A DNA stretch of 64,000 nt from UBA5614 sp963667535 (lineage in GTDB: Bacteria; Cloacimonadota; Cloacimonadia; Cloacimonadales; Cloacimonadaceae), in NCBI GenBank assembly GCA_963667535.2, contig CAXXDU010000002.1:3100001-3164000 (forward strand). The letters run 5' to 3'. How positions within the stretch are numbered: position 1 is the stretch's first letter; the number at the start of each line of letters is the position of its first letter. The translations under genes were made by a program, and so were the position numbers. The notes beneath the pieces are model-generated. The model ran no database searches and was not told the DNA's origin. It was given only the letters and a program-made list of their open reading frames with translations. Of the stretch, positions 27,268-36,790 are shown in pieces.

Positions 27268-30200
27268 TTAGTTTAAAACAGCAATCTTACCCTTTTTAGT
27301 ATCGCTACCCATATTTATAATGTAATAATAAATACCGGATGAAACTTGTTTTCCAGCTTGATTATTTAGCTCCCACCTACAAGTACTATTGTTGTAATTA
27401 GGGTTAAATGGTCCTATTTTTTTATGATAAACCAAGTCCCCTGAAGAATTATAAATAGATAGTTTACCAATCTTATCAGTCGGGAAATTTAAGAAGTTTA
27501 CACCTTCGTTATCGCCGGACTTAACCGGATTGGGATAAATGACTATTTTTTCAAGATTATCGAAGTCAGTAATAGCAAATTTGCATGAATTCTGATTGGG
27601 GATGATGCTATTACCGGCAAGATCAGTAATGTTGTGAAGGGTCAGATAATACGATTTGTTGGAATATTTTAGCTTGTTCGCCAGTTTTACAGTAATGACA
27701 TTATCATTTACTTCTACAGATTTGATTGCGTTGAGCGCGTCATTGACCGGAGTTTTCAATTCATAGTTTGATAACTCCAATGCTGTTTGTGCATAAACAG
27801 TTTCGCTAATAAACACGTTAACGCTTTGCTCATCAGGTTTCACTTCTGCTTTTTGAATACTTGGAGCAGTAAAATCAGGATTGTAAGAAAAGGAATATAG
27901 GATTTGAGCCGGAGCAACTCCGGTAATACCCAAAACGTTTTGCAGGCGAATCAGGTAAAAGCCATCAATGTTAGGAATCTCGTCCCTAAATCTAAGCTGC
28001 ACTCCATGCTGATTCAGAACGCTATTCACAGACATTGGAATACCAATATTATGATCCACACGATAACATCCCGGATTTAAAGCAGACGATGCCAAAGACT
28101 GGTCAAAAACCAGCCTGAGTTCATTAGCTCCAATCATTGTTATTTCCGTTATCAGGGGTTGAGGCATTGGGACTACTTCAATCCAACGTGAAAGATTGCT
28201 TTCCGGAGGACTCATGTTCGGGAATATTGCTGAAACTGAATACCGATATTTTGAGCCTGCAATAACTGTTGTATCAAGATACGTGGTACCAGTTATTTCT
28301 CCCATTATCTGCTGTTGATTATCAGAATTTTTTCTATAGACGCGATATGATTCTGCACCATTTCCCTGCCAGCTGAGTGAAACCCTGTGGTCATCTAATG
28401 GAGTTACTGTCAGATTGGCAGGAGTTACCGGTCCTGTAAAAGACTGTTGTTTGCTCCATACTACCGCTCTGAGAGTATCTGTAATGTCATTTTGATTAGT
28501 TATAAAACATGGTTGATTGTTTTGCTTCCAGGCAGCTATTTGATATGTACGCATACTGCTGCCATAAAATACAGGTTTAAATTCTCCATTGATGTATTTT
28601 ACTACGTATAAGTTGGGAGATATAGAAATAATAATCTCTTGTTTGCCATCATCATCTACATCAAAAGACTGAATTGCATTTTGTGACATCACCTGATTGA
28701 ATTGAATGTAACCCATACTTGTAAACAGATTATTTCCGGTAGATGTATAACCTTCAAAAAACCAATATGTCTGATTAGGGTCCTGAACATCTTTAGTGTA
28801 TCCACCAGCAAAGAAATCGATAGTTCCGTTCCCGTCATAATCACCCGAAGTAAGATAGTATGTATTTGCTATTGGTAACCTTTTTGACCAGGTCATTGTT
28901 GCGACTGCTGAACCGGTTGCTTCATAAATCATAACATCTCCATCCGTATCTGCTGTCAAAATATCCGGGAGATTATCATTATCAAGTCTCTGGCAGATGA
29001 TGGTCGGCACATACATATTTCTTAAGCTGGTAGGAGTTGTGTTTTGAAGTACGATTTTCTTGGAGAAAACATCAGTAGAAATTGATCTTTTATATAATTG
29101 AATCACTCGTTCAGTTGGAAGATTCTTTACTAAGAGAAGATCATTTGCCCCATCTCCGCTATAGTCTGCAATGATGCCTCCTGAAATACCAGTTTCAGAC
29201 CATATCAAAGAATCAGGATATGTATGAGATACTCTTGTTTCATACATATTTACGGTATCCAGATTTAATGCCAGAAGCTCTTGCCCTGACACATTTGTAT
29301 TACCCAAATCCAGAGGCCAGAAGCGATTACTATATGCATACTTTACCGAATACAGAGAATCTGTAGGTTCATAGAATTTATCAACACCATAGCCACTCGA
29401 AGGCAAATCCATGGCCATAATCTCAGGAACACCATTTAAGTCAAAATCCAGTAATTTATTCAAAGGCACCATGGCATTTCCAATAATTCTATTATCAAAG
29501 CCATAGTCAGAGATAATCTCATAGTTTATATATGCCACATCTTGTTTTAGCGATGATTGATAAATCAAATTGCTGTTATTCGTTGCGATAATTTCAATAT
29601 CTATATATCCGGGGGGCACCGTGTTGGGAATCAGCCAAACCTGGATAGAATCCATCTTGGAGGGATAGCAGGATACAGGTAATTGATTATCACTATATAC
29701 AACAAGTTCCGCCCGTACCGGCTCACTAAACAATGCTCCTGCATAATAGCGGATATTCTGGCCATCATATCTTTTGAATATCTGGAAGGATAAGGTGTCC
29801 ATGACAGGAGGAGTCTGGTCTATACTCAAGGTTTTAAAAAGGTTATATATGTCTCCGTTTCTTTTTTCATATTGAATCCTGATAACATAATCACCTTCCT
29901 GCATATAATCCAGAATGAGAAAATGAGCTACTATGCTGTCGATTACAGGTTTATAATAATAGTGCGGGGTTAAAGAATCATCCAGAACATCTTTCCAGAC
30001 AAGACCTTCATTACCTGTATCAAGTGAGCGCATTACTGAATACCGGAAAAAATCGGTACAATTTACGGTACCAATAATATCAAATTCAGTTGCAACTCCG
30101 ATATGTTCTGGTGGGTAATTTATATCAATAATTGGAGAACTCAGGTTTTCCAAAAGTTTACGTGCATTCAATAATCCATGTCCATAATACTGATCAAAAC

Positions 30201-31449
30201 CATCTGTCCCGAGATCATCTGTAGAAGTCAAAAGACGTGCTCTAACTTCTCCCGGAGTCAGGTTGGGTTGAATTGATTTTAAAAGAGCGATACTGCCTGT
30301 TACGAAAGGTGCGGACATCGATGTCCCGGATTGCTCTTTATACATGTCTACACCCTCTGATTTATATGTACTATATATTTGCTGTCCCGGAGCTACAAGG
30401 TCGAGTTCAGCACCATAACTGGAAAACCCGGCAAGGTTTTTGTATTGGTCAACGGCACCTACGGATATTACAGTAGCCAACTTAGCCGGATAGCTTAAGA
30501 AAGGACCCGGGTCATTTCCGGCAGAGGCAACCAAAGTAACACCTTTTTCGAAAGCATAGTTACATGCATCAGCAATGATTGGAGAGTAATTGGGATCACC
30601 CCAGCTTAAATTCATAACTGCTGCCCCCATATCAGCACCATAAATCACGGCTGCAGCAGCGTCATCGTCCTGAAGGAATCCTGTACCGGAAGTAGTTCTG
30701 AAACCTGCTCTTAATGCGAGTATTTTCAAATTCCAGCAAGAACCACTAATCCCTACACCGTTATTAGATACTGCTCCCAAAATTCCGGCGACATGTGTTC
30801 CATGAAAGTTCTCATCAGTAACATCATTATCTTGCCCCACATAGTCACCCAATGCTACATCATTCATTTCCGGAGCATCTGCAAAATCCCAACCACTATA
30901 ATCATCAATATACCCGTTGTTATCATCGTCAATACCATTATCAGGTATTTCATTGGGGTTAATATATATATTGTCGTGAAGGTCGGGGTGCTCTTTCAAA
31001 ATCCCGGAATCAACTACTGCAACGAGAATCGTGGAACTGCCCGTTGAGTAATTCCAGGCTTGGGGAAACTCAGCTAAGTCTAATTGCTGCATCGAATACC
31101 ATGGATCATTAGGTGTAACATGAAAAGTATTCAAATAGTTAGGCTGTATGATATCAATTCCATTAAACTTTAGAGAATTGCTCTTTACCATGTTCCAATC
31201 AGGTTGAACAGATATTTTTGCAGAAAACCATCGACTTCCTGGCATACCTTTTATTGGTTTTACATTTTGAGCTTGGACATCATCCAAAAAAGAATCAAAT
31301 GCTGATAACCCGGTTCTGCCTCTTTGAATCTCCATACTTTGAGTTGTTTTAAACAGTATTTGGTTAGGGGAATACTCAAGGGCAAAGAGACAGGAACAAT
31401 TGGTTAAGACCAGCAACAATAGCAGAAAGGATAGCTTTATTCTATTCAT
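27268..31449 (-). CDS. Secreted subtilisin-like serine protease with sorting domain
   Basis: A 1,393-residue S8 protease. Seen: signal peptide (residues 1-24), a propeptide-like region (about 25-110), and the catalytic domain with complete triad: Asp147 in 'AVVDSGI', His216 in 'FHGTHVAGILG', Ser377 in 'SGTSMSAPFVTG', plus oxyanion Asn312 in 'ASAGND'. A calcium-rich insert 'DNGIDDDNNGYIDD' lies near 171-184. Then come FG-GAP-like repeats ('DYNGDG...' type, about 680-960), an Fn3 domain (about 1015-1100), Big/SbsA-like domains, and a C-terminal sorting domain ('VIYPNPVKSG', 'SSGIYYYIINMG', end 'KKGKIAVLN'). It should be exported and displayed, and would digest extracellular protein. It is the last gene of a three-gene cluster, 9 bases after the PorV/Q-like gene. 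Confidence 0.92.
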   Translation of the reverse strand: MNRIKLSFLLLLLVLTNCSCLFALEYSPNQILFKTTQSMEIQRGRTGLSAFDSFLDDVQAQNVKPIKGMPGSRWFSAKISVQPDWNMVKSNSLKFNGIDIIQPNYLNTFHVTPNDPWYSMQQLDLAEFPQAWNYSTGSSTILVAVVDSGILKEHPDLHDNIYINPNEIPDNGIDDDNNGYIDDYSGWDFADAPEMNDVALGDYVGQDNDVTDENFHGTHVAGILGAVSNNGVGISGSCWNLKILALRAGFRTTSGTGFLQDDDAAAAVIYGADMGAAVMNLSWGDPNYSPIIADACNYAFEKGVTLVASAGNDPGPFLSYPAKLATVISVGAVDQYKNLAGFSSYGAELDLVAPGQQIYSTYKSEGVDMYKEQSGTSMSAPFVTGSIALLKSIQPNLTPGEVRARLLTSTDDLGTDGFDQYYGHGLLNARKLLENLSSPIIDINYPPEHIGVATEFDIIGTVNCTDFFRYSVMRSLDTGNEGLVWKDVLDDSLTPHYYYKPVIDSIVAHFLILDYMQEGDYVIRIQYEKRNGDIYNLFKTLSIDQTPPVMDTLSFQIFKRYDGQNIRYYAGALFSEPVRAELVVYSDNQLPVSCYPSKMDSIQVWLIPNTVPPGYIDIEIIATNNSNLIYQSSLKQDVAYINYEIISDYGFDNRIIGNAMVPLNKLLDFDLNGVPEIMAMDLPSSGYGVDKFYEPTDSLYSVKYAYSNRFWPLDLGNTNVSGQELLALNLDTVNMYETRVSHTYPDSLIWSETGISGGIIADYSGDGANDLLLVKNLPTERVIQLYKRSISTDVFSKKIVLQNTTPTSLRNMYVPTIICQRLDNDNLPDILTADTDGDVMIYEATGSAVATMTWSKRLPIANTYYLTSGDYDGNGTIDFFAGGYTKDVQDPNQTYWFFEGYTSTGNNLFTSMGYIQFNQVMSQNAIQSFDVDDDGKQEIIISISPNLYVVKYINGEFKPVFYGSSMRTYQIAAWKQNNQPCFITNQNDITDTLRAVVWSKQQSFTGPVTPANLTVTPLDDHRVSLSWQGNGAESYRVYRKNSDNQQQIMGEITGTTYLDTTVIAGSKYRYSVSAIFPNMSPPESNLSRWIEVVPMPQPLITEITMIGANELRLVFDQSLASSALNPGCYRVDHNIGIPMSVNSVLNQHGVQLRFRDEIPNIDGFYLIRLQNVLGITGVAPAQILYSFSYNPDFTAPSIQKAEVKPDEQSVNVFISETVYAQTALELSNYELKTPVNDALNAIKSVEVNDNVITVKLANKLKYSNKSYYLTLHNITDLAGNSIIPNQNSCKFAITDFDNLEKIVIYPNPVKSGDNEGVNFLNFPTDKIGKLSIYNSSGDLVYHKKIGPFNPNYNNSTCRWELNNQAGKQVSSGIYYYIINMGSDTKKGKIAVLN

Positions 31450-31458
31450 AATGTACTA

Positions 31459-32358
31459 TCAGAAGTTGTATGTTACTCCGAAAGAGTGAGTATCATTCAA
31501 TCTGTCTGAGAAAGAAGTCCACCCATAATTTATACTAATACGGTTTATATTAAAACCGACTCCGGCCGTGAGGTTTTCATCACTGTAATTAATTTTGTAT
31601 CCCAATCTGAGTGCCAGAGTGTTCCACAAGTCCATTTCTGAAGAAACAGTATATTGCATCTCTGAGTCTGTTGCTTTATTTAATGCAGCCTGCCCGGATA
31701 ACGTATATATATCAGATTTCATGGTATATCCCATACCCATTTCACAAGTAACCGGGAGTTTGATTGATTCAGTATCCATCTTCGATGTAAATCCCAGATT
31801 TCTTACTGATGCAAAAAGAACTGAATTTGCTATCGGAGGTAAATATACATATCCCAAATCTGCGTTGAATCCATAGCTTGAAGCTGATTCAATTTTTTCA
31901 TACAATAAACCTACATTAACACCAATCATATGATCTGGCATTATCCTGTAAGCAAAGTTGGTCATCAGATTTGCATCCAGAGGGTGATAGCTTCCGATTA
32001 TTGCGCTTGTATCATCTCTGGTATCAATCTGCCCATAATCCAGTATTTTAGCAGACAGCCCGAAATGCTTATTTCTATCCCCCTTGGAATAGATTATCTG
32101 ACTGCAACTTGTATCAACCAGCCAGATTGAATGATTCAGACTGACGTTATAACTTTCGCCCATGAGATTGGCGGCAGGATTTAGTATAAACGCTCCCGTA
32201 TAATTAGTGGCATATATCCCATTCCCTGCTAAAGATGCAGAAATTGGACTTATCGGAATTTGTAAAAACTTAAAACCATATTCTCCGGCATTTGAATTTA
32301 CAGAAAATATAGATAATGGTACGAGTACCAGCAGAAAGCTAATGATGATTATTCGCAT
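31459..32358 (-). CDS. PorV/PorQ-like outer-membrane beta-barrel protein
   Basis: About 299 residues. I set the start at 32358 because GGGGAGG lies 7 bases before that ATG; an ATG five codons upstream overlaps the Shine-Dalgarno. Seen: signal peptide (MRIIIISFLLVLVPLSIFS), then the family opening 'FKFLQIPISPISASLAGNGIYATNYTGAFILNPA', alternating beta-strands, and a final aromatic residue in 'SFGVTYNF', typical of outer-membrane barrels. Family knowledge: PorV and PorQ belong to the type IX secretion machinery, where PorV shuttles cargo to the attachment complex. Placed between two genes for sorting-domain proteins, it may act as their dedicated shuttle. That is an inference. Confidence 0.82.
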   Translation of the reverse strand: MRIIIISFLLVLVPLSIFSVNSNAGEYGFKFLQIPISPISASLAGNGIYATNYTGAFILNPAANLMGESYNVSLNHSIWLVDTSCSQIIYSKGDRNKHFGLSAKILDYGQIDTRDDTSAIIGSYHPLDANLMTNFAYRIMPDHMIGVNVGLLYEKIESASSYGFNADLGYVYLPPIANSVLFASVRNLGFTSKMDTESIKLPVTCEMGMGYTMKSDIYTLSGQAALNKATDSEMQYTVSSEMDLWNTLALRLGYKINYSDENLTAGVGFNINRISINYGWTSFSDRLNDTHSFGVTYNF

Positions 32359-32385
32359 GGAGTTCCTCCCCATTTCTCGAAATCT

Positions 32386-35300
32386 TTATTTCTCAACCGC
32401 AAATTTAATGCGTTTGATATTGTTACCGGATTTAAAAACTGCAATGTATACTCCACTGGATAAATGGTCAACAGGAAAATCTACCCGTTCACGGTTCTTT
32501 AACCAGGCTTTACATTGGATTTTCTTTTGAAATATTTCCGCTCCGCTGATATCATGTATTGAAACATCTACATTAACATCACGGCTGGTCATAATCTGAA
32601 AGGTCATTTTTTGCTCATAAATGGCTTTTAAAGGATTGGGAAAAACAAATACCTCATCAGGAATAAAAACAGCATCTGTCGGATAACCCGGATTGGTTAC
32701 ATCTTCACGGGCAGCAGTTCTATTCAGATTGGCATATTTACAATACCAGTTATCGTCAATTCCTGCTGCAGAGCCAAGCAATCCGGCTCTAAATATCTTA
32801 CCATTATCTGTGGGAATCCAGGCATATATCTGATTATCTGATGCTTTGTGAATAAATGGCAGATTTCTGCTTCTTTCGGAAAATGAAACAGGGAAGCCAC
32901 TAATCAACCGCTGGTTATTGTCCCAGGCAGCCAATCTGTTTCTGGAAAAAGCTCCCATAACTTCCTGTTCTTCATCTCCGTCAAAATCACCGGCAATAAC
33001 ACCTGCTGTTACATCTAATGTATCAGGAGACGATAGTCCCGTAAAGTTTGTCAGGATATTTTCCCCCGCATAATCTAACACTGTAAAAGAATTTTCGCCT
33101 CCGATAAGTATATCAAAGCTCTGGTTATTATCAAAATCCGATATTGTGACAGGCGAATCGCAGTAAAAGGAAAGCGTTTTGGGAAATCCACTTCTGACAT
33201 TACCTGTCAAGTCAGTCAAATACACAGAAAATGGTGTTTGAATCACTAAATCACCACTACCACCAGGAGTTATATTGGCACATGACATTGCAACTACTAT
33301 TGAATCTACCGGGACAGGCAAGGTAAAATTCTGAAACACTTCGGTTCCATGAGTCATGATGTTTACTTTATGTGCTCCATCAAATTCAGATTTTGTTACG
33401 GCATACACTTTTTGCTTAAAATAAGCAAGATTTGTTACTATGGAGTCTGTGCCAAGTCCCCATGAATCAACAATCTGTGGCAGATTATCTTTATCATACA
33501 ATTTCACATTCCAGTTAAAGAACTCTCCATCAATATAGTTATTTACCGGAACAGCCAGGTAATTATTAAATGACATTATAGGAGCAGCTAATCTATATCC
33601 ATTCTGAAGAGTCAAAACATCAGTAAGATGCCCATTTTGTAATTTATCTAGCTTATAGACCGGCGAATCCGGATTTGTAGTCATATCCAATGCAAGATAG
33701 ATGGCATTGCTGTCCCAGACATAACTATCGATTTTCCCTGGGGCTGTGATGGGGAAACCTGTTGCAATTGCTTCATCTTTCCAAAGGAACATTTCACCAT
33801 CCGGCATAGGATAGAATATCTCATTTTCATCATCATTGTCATAATCTATAGAACAGGCATCCAGATTATTAATCCCGGTGTAACCTGTATCAAGTTTCCA
33901 ACTGACATTTACGGAAAATGTCATTTGCAGACCTGATTGCGTGATATTATAAATTTCTAATGGGATACCACCATAGTAGCTTGCTGCTGTAGGTAAATGC
34001 AGCAAATTATTATATGTCTCGTTTCCGAAATAAGTATTACTGGCATCGGGATTACTAATGTCTGCCCTGAAAGTATCAAAGGGTCCGCCATATTTGTAAT
34101 AATCAAAGACAGCAGTATCGAGTTGCTGGATTCCATCTGCCTCTTCTACATCAACACCCTTATGAGAAGCATCCCCATTTACATGGTTGTAGTCGAAATT
34201 GGGGCTAAAGTTCTCCTCTATAACATTCTCATCAATATGCCAGATGATTATGCCTGAACCATCAACGGGTGCACTTTCACCTGGTCTCAATGGTCCGCCT
34301 AATCCGGGAAGAAAGAAATCCCATTCACAGCCTTTATAACGGTTTTCCATAAAATTGAAATATGGCAATAATGAATCAGGCGCAGGATAATAATCCTGCT
34401 CTTCAGGTCCCAGCAAAGTGAAAGTAAAACTTGGTTGCCCATTATATGGGTCTACACTCTGGTCAGGATTTTGTTGTCTGTTTTCTATCAGGAAATATTC
34501 CTTATCGGATATGGGTATTTTATAGAGTCGTTGCGCACTTGGATTTCTGTCCAGAAAGTAATCAAGCGTAAGATCCTGCGCATTATAACTGATAGTTTGA
34601 GCATTTTCCCATCCCAGATAGTACCTGCTCCAGGCATCAAGCTGAGCAGGAACATTCCCATTCCCATTCCAAACACCTGTCCCCATCAGTCCCCAGTTAC
34701 CGATACCCTGTGACCTGCCATTGGAAGAGACATTATCAAATAATGTGGGGAGCCCTAACTGATGACCAAACTGGTGACAAAGAACACCGTATATGCTAAA
34801 AAGATATGCCGAAGCATTGGGGTCATCAGGACCTGGAAAATAATCCTGGAATTCACTTTCAGGAATCAGAACAAGCTCTTTTACTATGGTTCCGTCTGAA
34901 GTTTGAATACCGGGGTAGTTATCATTCTCGGGGTCAAATGCTTCCTGAAAATCTGAACGTGACATAAATGTAGACCAGATTTGACCTGTGCGAATTGAAT
35001 TTACGTCCGATTCCTGTCCGGCTCCCGCGTGAAATACAATTATTGCATCATAAAGGCTGAAATCAATAGTCGGATCAGCCATCTGAATGGTTTCCAGAAT
35101 CATATCAGGAACTTTTGCATCCGATGCTTCTGATGTATCTCCACCATAATATGCCATCGTGTTAGGTAGATTAAAGACTACATCAGGAACAGTGTAATTT
35201 ATTGCGTATGGTTGTGGTGACCGATGACTTGATGCATCACCATAAAAATCGGCCAGATGTATCATCCATCGTTCAAAGAAAGCTTTGTCATGCACCAGGT

Positions 35301-35562
35301 TATCGGGATAAGCAGCCACTGAACTAAAGTAAACATCGGAAAACTGCACTCTAAGAACTAATACATTTTGTGGCAGATTTCTGCTCTTTCCATCCACAGA
35401 ACGACCAAATAGTTCCGATGGATGAGAAGATTTTAGTTTAGGTGGATTCTTATAAAGCGGATGCGGGACTACCATAGCGGTTAGTCCGCAACATACAAAA
35501 GAGATAAGCATCATCATCGAGAATACACTACGCCAACGTAGTCTTATGGGCAGATTAAACAT
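32386..35562 (-). CDS. Secreted M6-like metalloprotease-fold protein with HQxxH motif
   Basis: A 1,058-residue secreted protein. Seen: signal peptide, 'NVLVLRVQFSDV', a peptidase M6 (immune inhibitor A-like) domain with 'GIGNWGLMGTGVWNGNGNVPAQLDAWSRYYLGW' and 'GIIIWHIDENV', then beta-rich repeats, and a C-terminal sorting domain ('VFVFPNPLKAIYE', 'SSGVYIAVFKSG', end 'IKRIKFAVEK'). The zinc motif, normally HExxH, reads H263-Q264-F-G-H267. The codon is CAG, so it is not an obvious single-read ambiguity. The general-base glutamate is therefore missing and the enzyme may be inactive, perhaps a binding protein. It is first in the cluster with the PorV/Q-like and subtilase genes. Confidence 0.82.
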   Translation of the reverse strand: MFNLPIRLRWRSVFSMMMLISFVCCGLTAMVVPHPLYKNPPKLKSSHPSELFGRSVDGKSRNLPQNVLVLRVQFSDVYFSSVAAYPDNLVHDKAFFERWMIHLADFYGDASSHRSPQPYAINYTVPDVVFNLPNTMAYYGGDTSEASDAKVPDMILETIQMADPTIDFSLYDAIIVFHAGAGQESDVNSIRTGQIWSTFMSRSDFQEAFDPENDNYPGIQTSDGTIVKELVLIPESEFQDYFPGPDDPNASAYLFSIYGVLCHQFGHQLGLPTLFDNVSSNGRSQGIGNWGLMGTGVWNGNGNVPAQLDAWSRYYLGWENAQTISYNAQDLTLDYFLDRNPSAQRLYKIPISDKEYFLIENRQQNPDQSVDPYNGQPSFTFTLLGPEEQDYYPAPDSLLPYFNFMENRYKGCEWDFFLPGLGGPLRPGESAPVDGSGIIIWHIDENVIEENFSPNFDYNHVNGDASHKGVDVEEADGIQQLDTAVFDYYKYGGPFDTFRADISNPDASNTYFGNETYNNLLHLPTAASYYGGIPLEIYNITQSGLQMTFSVNVSWKLDTGYTGINNLDACSIDYDNDDENEIFYPMPDGEMFLWKDEAIATGFPITAPGKIDSYVWDSNAIYLALDMTTNPDSPVYKLDKLQNGHLTDVLTLQNGYRLAAPIMSFNNYLAVPVNNYIDGEFFNWNVKLYDKDNLPQIVDSWGLGTDSIVTNLAYFKQKVYAVTKSEFDGAHKVNIMTHGTEVFQNFTLPVPVDSIVVAMSCANITPGGSGDLVIQTPFSVYLTDLTGNVRSGFPKTLSFYCDSPVTISDFDNNQSFDILIGGENSFTVLDYAGENILTNFTGLSSPDTLDVTAGVIAGDFDGDEEQEVMGAFSRNRLAAWDNNQRLISGFPVSFSERSRNLPFIHKASDNQIYAWIPTDNGKIFRAGLLGSAAGIDDNWYCKYANLNRTAAREDVTNPGYPTDAVFIPDEVFVFPNPLKAIYEQKMTFQIMTSRDVNVDVSIHDISGAEIFQKKIQCKAWLKNRERVDFPVDHLSSGVYIAVFKSGNNIKRIKFAVEK

Positions 35563-35634
35563 ACCTTTACCCCATTATTTAAGATGTTAATTGATAATAA
35601 AGCTTGTTTTCCCTGTATTCTCCATTGTTTGTGA

Positions 35635-35682
35635 GACTCAGACTATCAGGGTTATCTTTCAATTCGCCTTGTGGTCTGAGTC
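35635..35682. repeat. 9-bp inverted repeat between the zinc-ribbon gene and the M6-like gene
   Basis: GACTCAGAC (35635-35643) and GTCTGAGTC (35674-35682) are exact complements, 30 bases apart. No clear T-run follows, so terminator function is uncertain. Confidence 0.4.
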
Positions 35683-35711
35683 CCGGCACAGACCTTTTTA
35701 TTTATAATCTT

Positions 35712-35918
35712 TTATAAAGTTTTCCCACTCATTATATCGGCTTCGTTGCATTTGCATATCTTCACAAAATCATAGCGGGGTGCCCAACCGGCTTGACCCT
35801 TTTTCTGTGAGACCAGTTTTACTCGTTTGATTTCTGTATTGCATACCGGACAAAATGTCTTTCCTTCGTGTGAAGTCTCGTGTGCAAGTTTTGCGGTAAA
35901 GCTTTTTACTTTTCCCAT
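35712..35918 (-). CDS. Small zinc-ribbon-like protein
   Basis: A 68-residue basic protein that I do not recognise by name. Seen: CPVC at residues 23-26 and a CKC near residues 54-56, an arrangement able to bind one zinc. It is lysine-rich with no signal peptide, so it is cytoplasmic. GAGAGGATACA precedes the ATG. It lies 100 bases downstream of efp on the same strand. The size and charge recall small ribosome- or nucleic-acid-associated proteins, but this is only suggestive. Confidence 0.7.
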   Translation of the reverse strand: MGKVKSFTAKLAHETSHEGKTFCPVCNTEIKRVKLVSQKKGQAGWAPRYDFVKICKCNEADIMSGKTL

Positions 35919-35988
35919 TGTATCCTCTCTTTATTTCATCACTTCATTTTTTAACTTATGTATGATGTATTCTGTTTTTCAATTTAAC

Positions 35989-36007
35989 TGCAAAAACACA
36001 TTTTGCA
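35989..36007 (-). terminator. Weak hairpin after efp
   Basis: TGCAAAA-ACACA-TTTTGCA, a 7-bp stem just downstream of efp. AT-rich and weak; it could be a terminator or chance. Confidence 0.3.
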
Positions 36008-36018
36008 AGTTTTTATGA

Positions 36019-36579
36019 TTAAGCTCTTTCAATATATTCACCCGTGCGGGTGTCAATCTTTATTTTTTCTCCGGCTTCCACAAAGAAGGGAACCATCAGT
36101 CTCAAGCCGGTTTCCGTATGCGCCACTTTTCCACTGCCTGAAGCTGTATTACCCTTTACATTGGGTTCGCATTCTTCGATAGTCTGAATCACAGTCGTTG
36201 GTAATTCTATCCCCAGAATCTCTCCGGTTTCGGTTGCTAAGACCCAGATTTCCATGTTTTCCATCATCAGCTTTGCCAATTCACCAATTACATGCCCATC
36301 AACAGGAGTCTGCTCATAAGTCTCAGAATCCATTAACATAAAGAAATCACCATCCCGATAGAGATATTCTTTCTTGGTCTTTTCTACTCTGACTTCAGTT
36401 AGATTATCACTGTCTCTGAAAGTGTTATCTATCAACTTGCCGGTTCTCATGTTTTTAAGTTTGGTTCTGGTGAAGGCAGCGCCTTTACCCGGTTTTACGT
36501 GAAGAAATTCTACTATGGAGTAAAGTCCTTCTTTAAATTCAATAATCATTCCGTTTCTAATATCAGCTACTGTAGCCAT
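36019..36579 (-). CDS. efp: Elongation factor P
   Basis: A 186-residue translation factor that relieves ribosome stalling at polyproline. Seen: the KOW-like N-domain with the tip loop 'HVKPGKGAAFTRTKLKN'. The tip residue is Lys32, so modification by an EpmA-like or Bacillus-like route, not Arg rhamnosylation, would be expected. The C-terminal OB domains include 'GLRLMVPFFVEAGEKIKIDTRTGEYIER'. No modification gene is in the window. AGAGGAT precedes the ATG. Confidence 0.97.
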   Translation of the reverse strand: MATVADIRNGMIIEFKEGLYSIVEFLHVKPGKGAAFTRTKLKNMRTGKLIDNTFRDSDNLTEVRVEKTKKEYLYRDGDFFMLMDSETYEQTPVDGHVIGELAKLMMENMEIWVLATETGEILGIELPTTVIQTIEECEPNVKGNTASGSGKVAHTETGLRLMVPFFVEAGEKIKIDTRTGEYIERA

Positions 36580-36790
36580 AACTATCCTCTATCATGTATG
36601 TTATATTATTTCCAAGCCATATTTTTAATGCTTGGTTTTCTGGCAAGCCTTATTTTTCTATTAGAATAGAGGTCAGTTATTGCTTGACAATTGCTTAGCT
36701 TCCAATGCTAAGTATTTTTAAGTAAAGCAATTTACGCTAATGTATATTCAGATTAGCTTAAAACATCGTAATAATAATTATGGAGGTATT

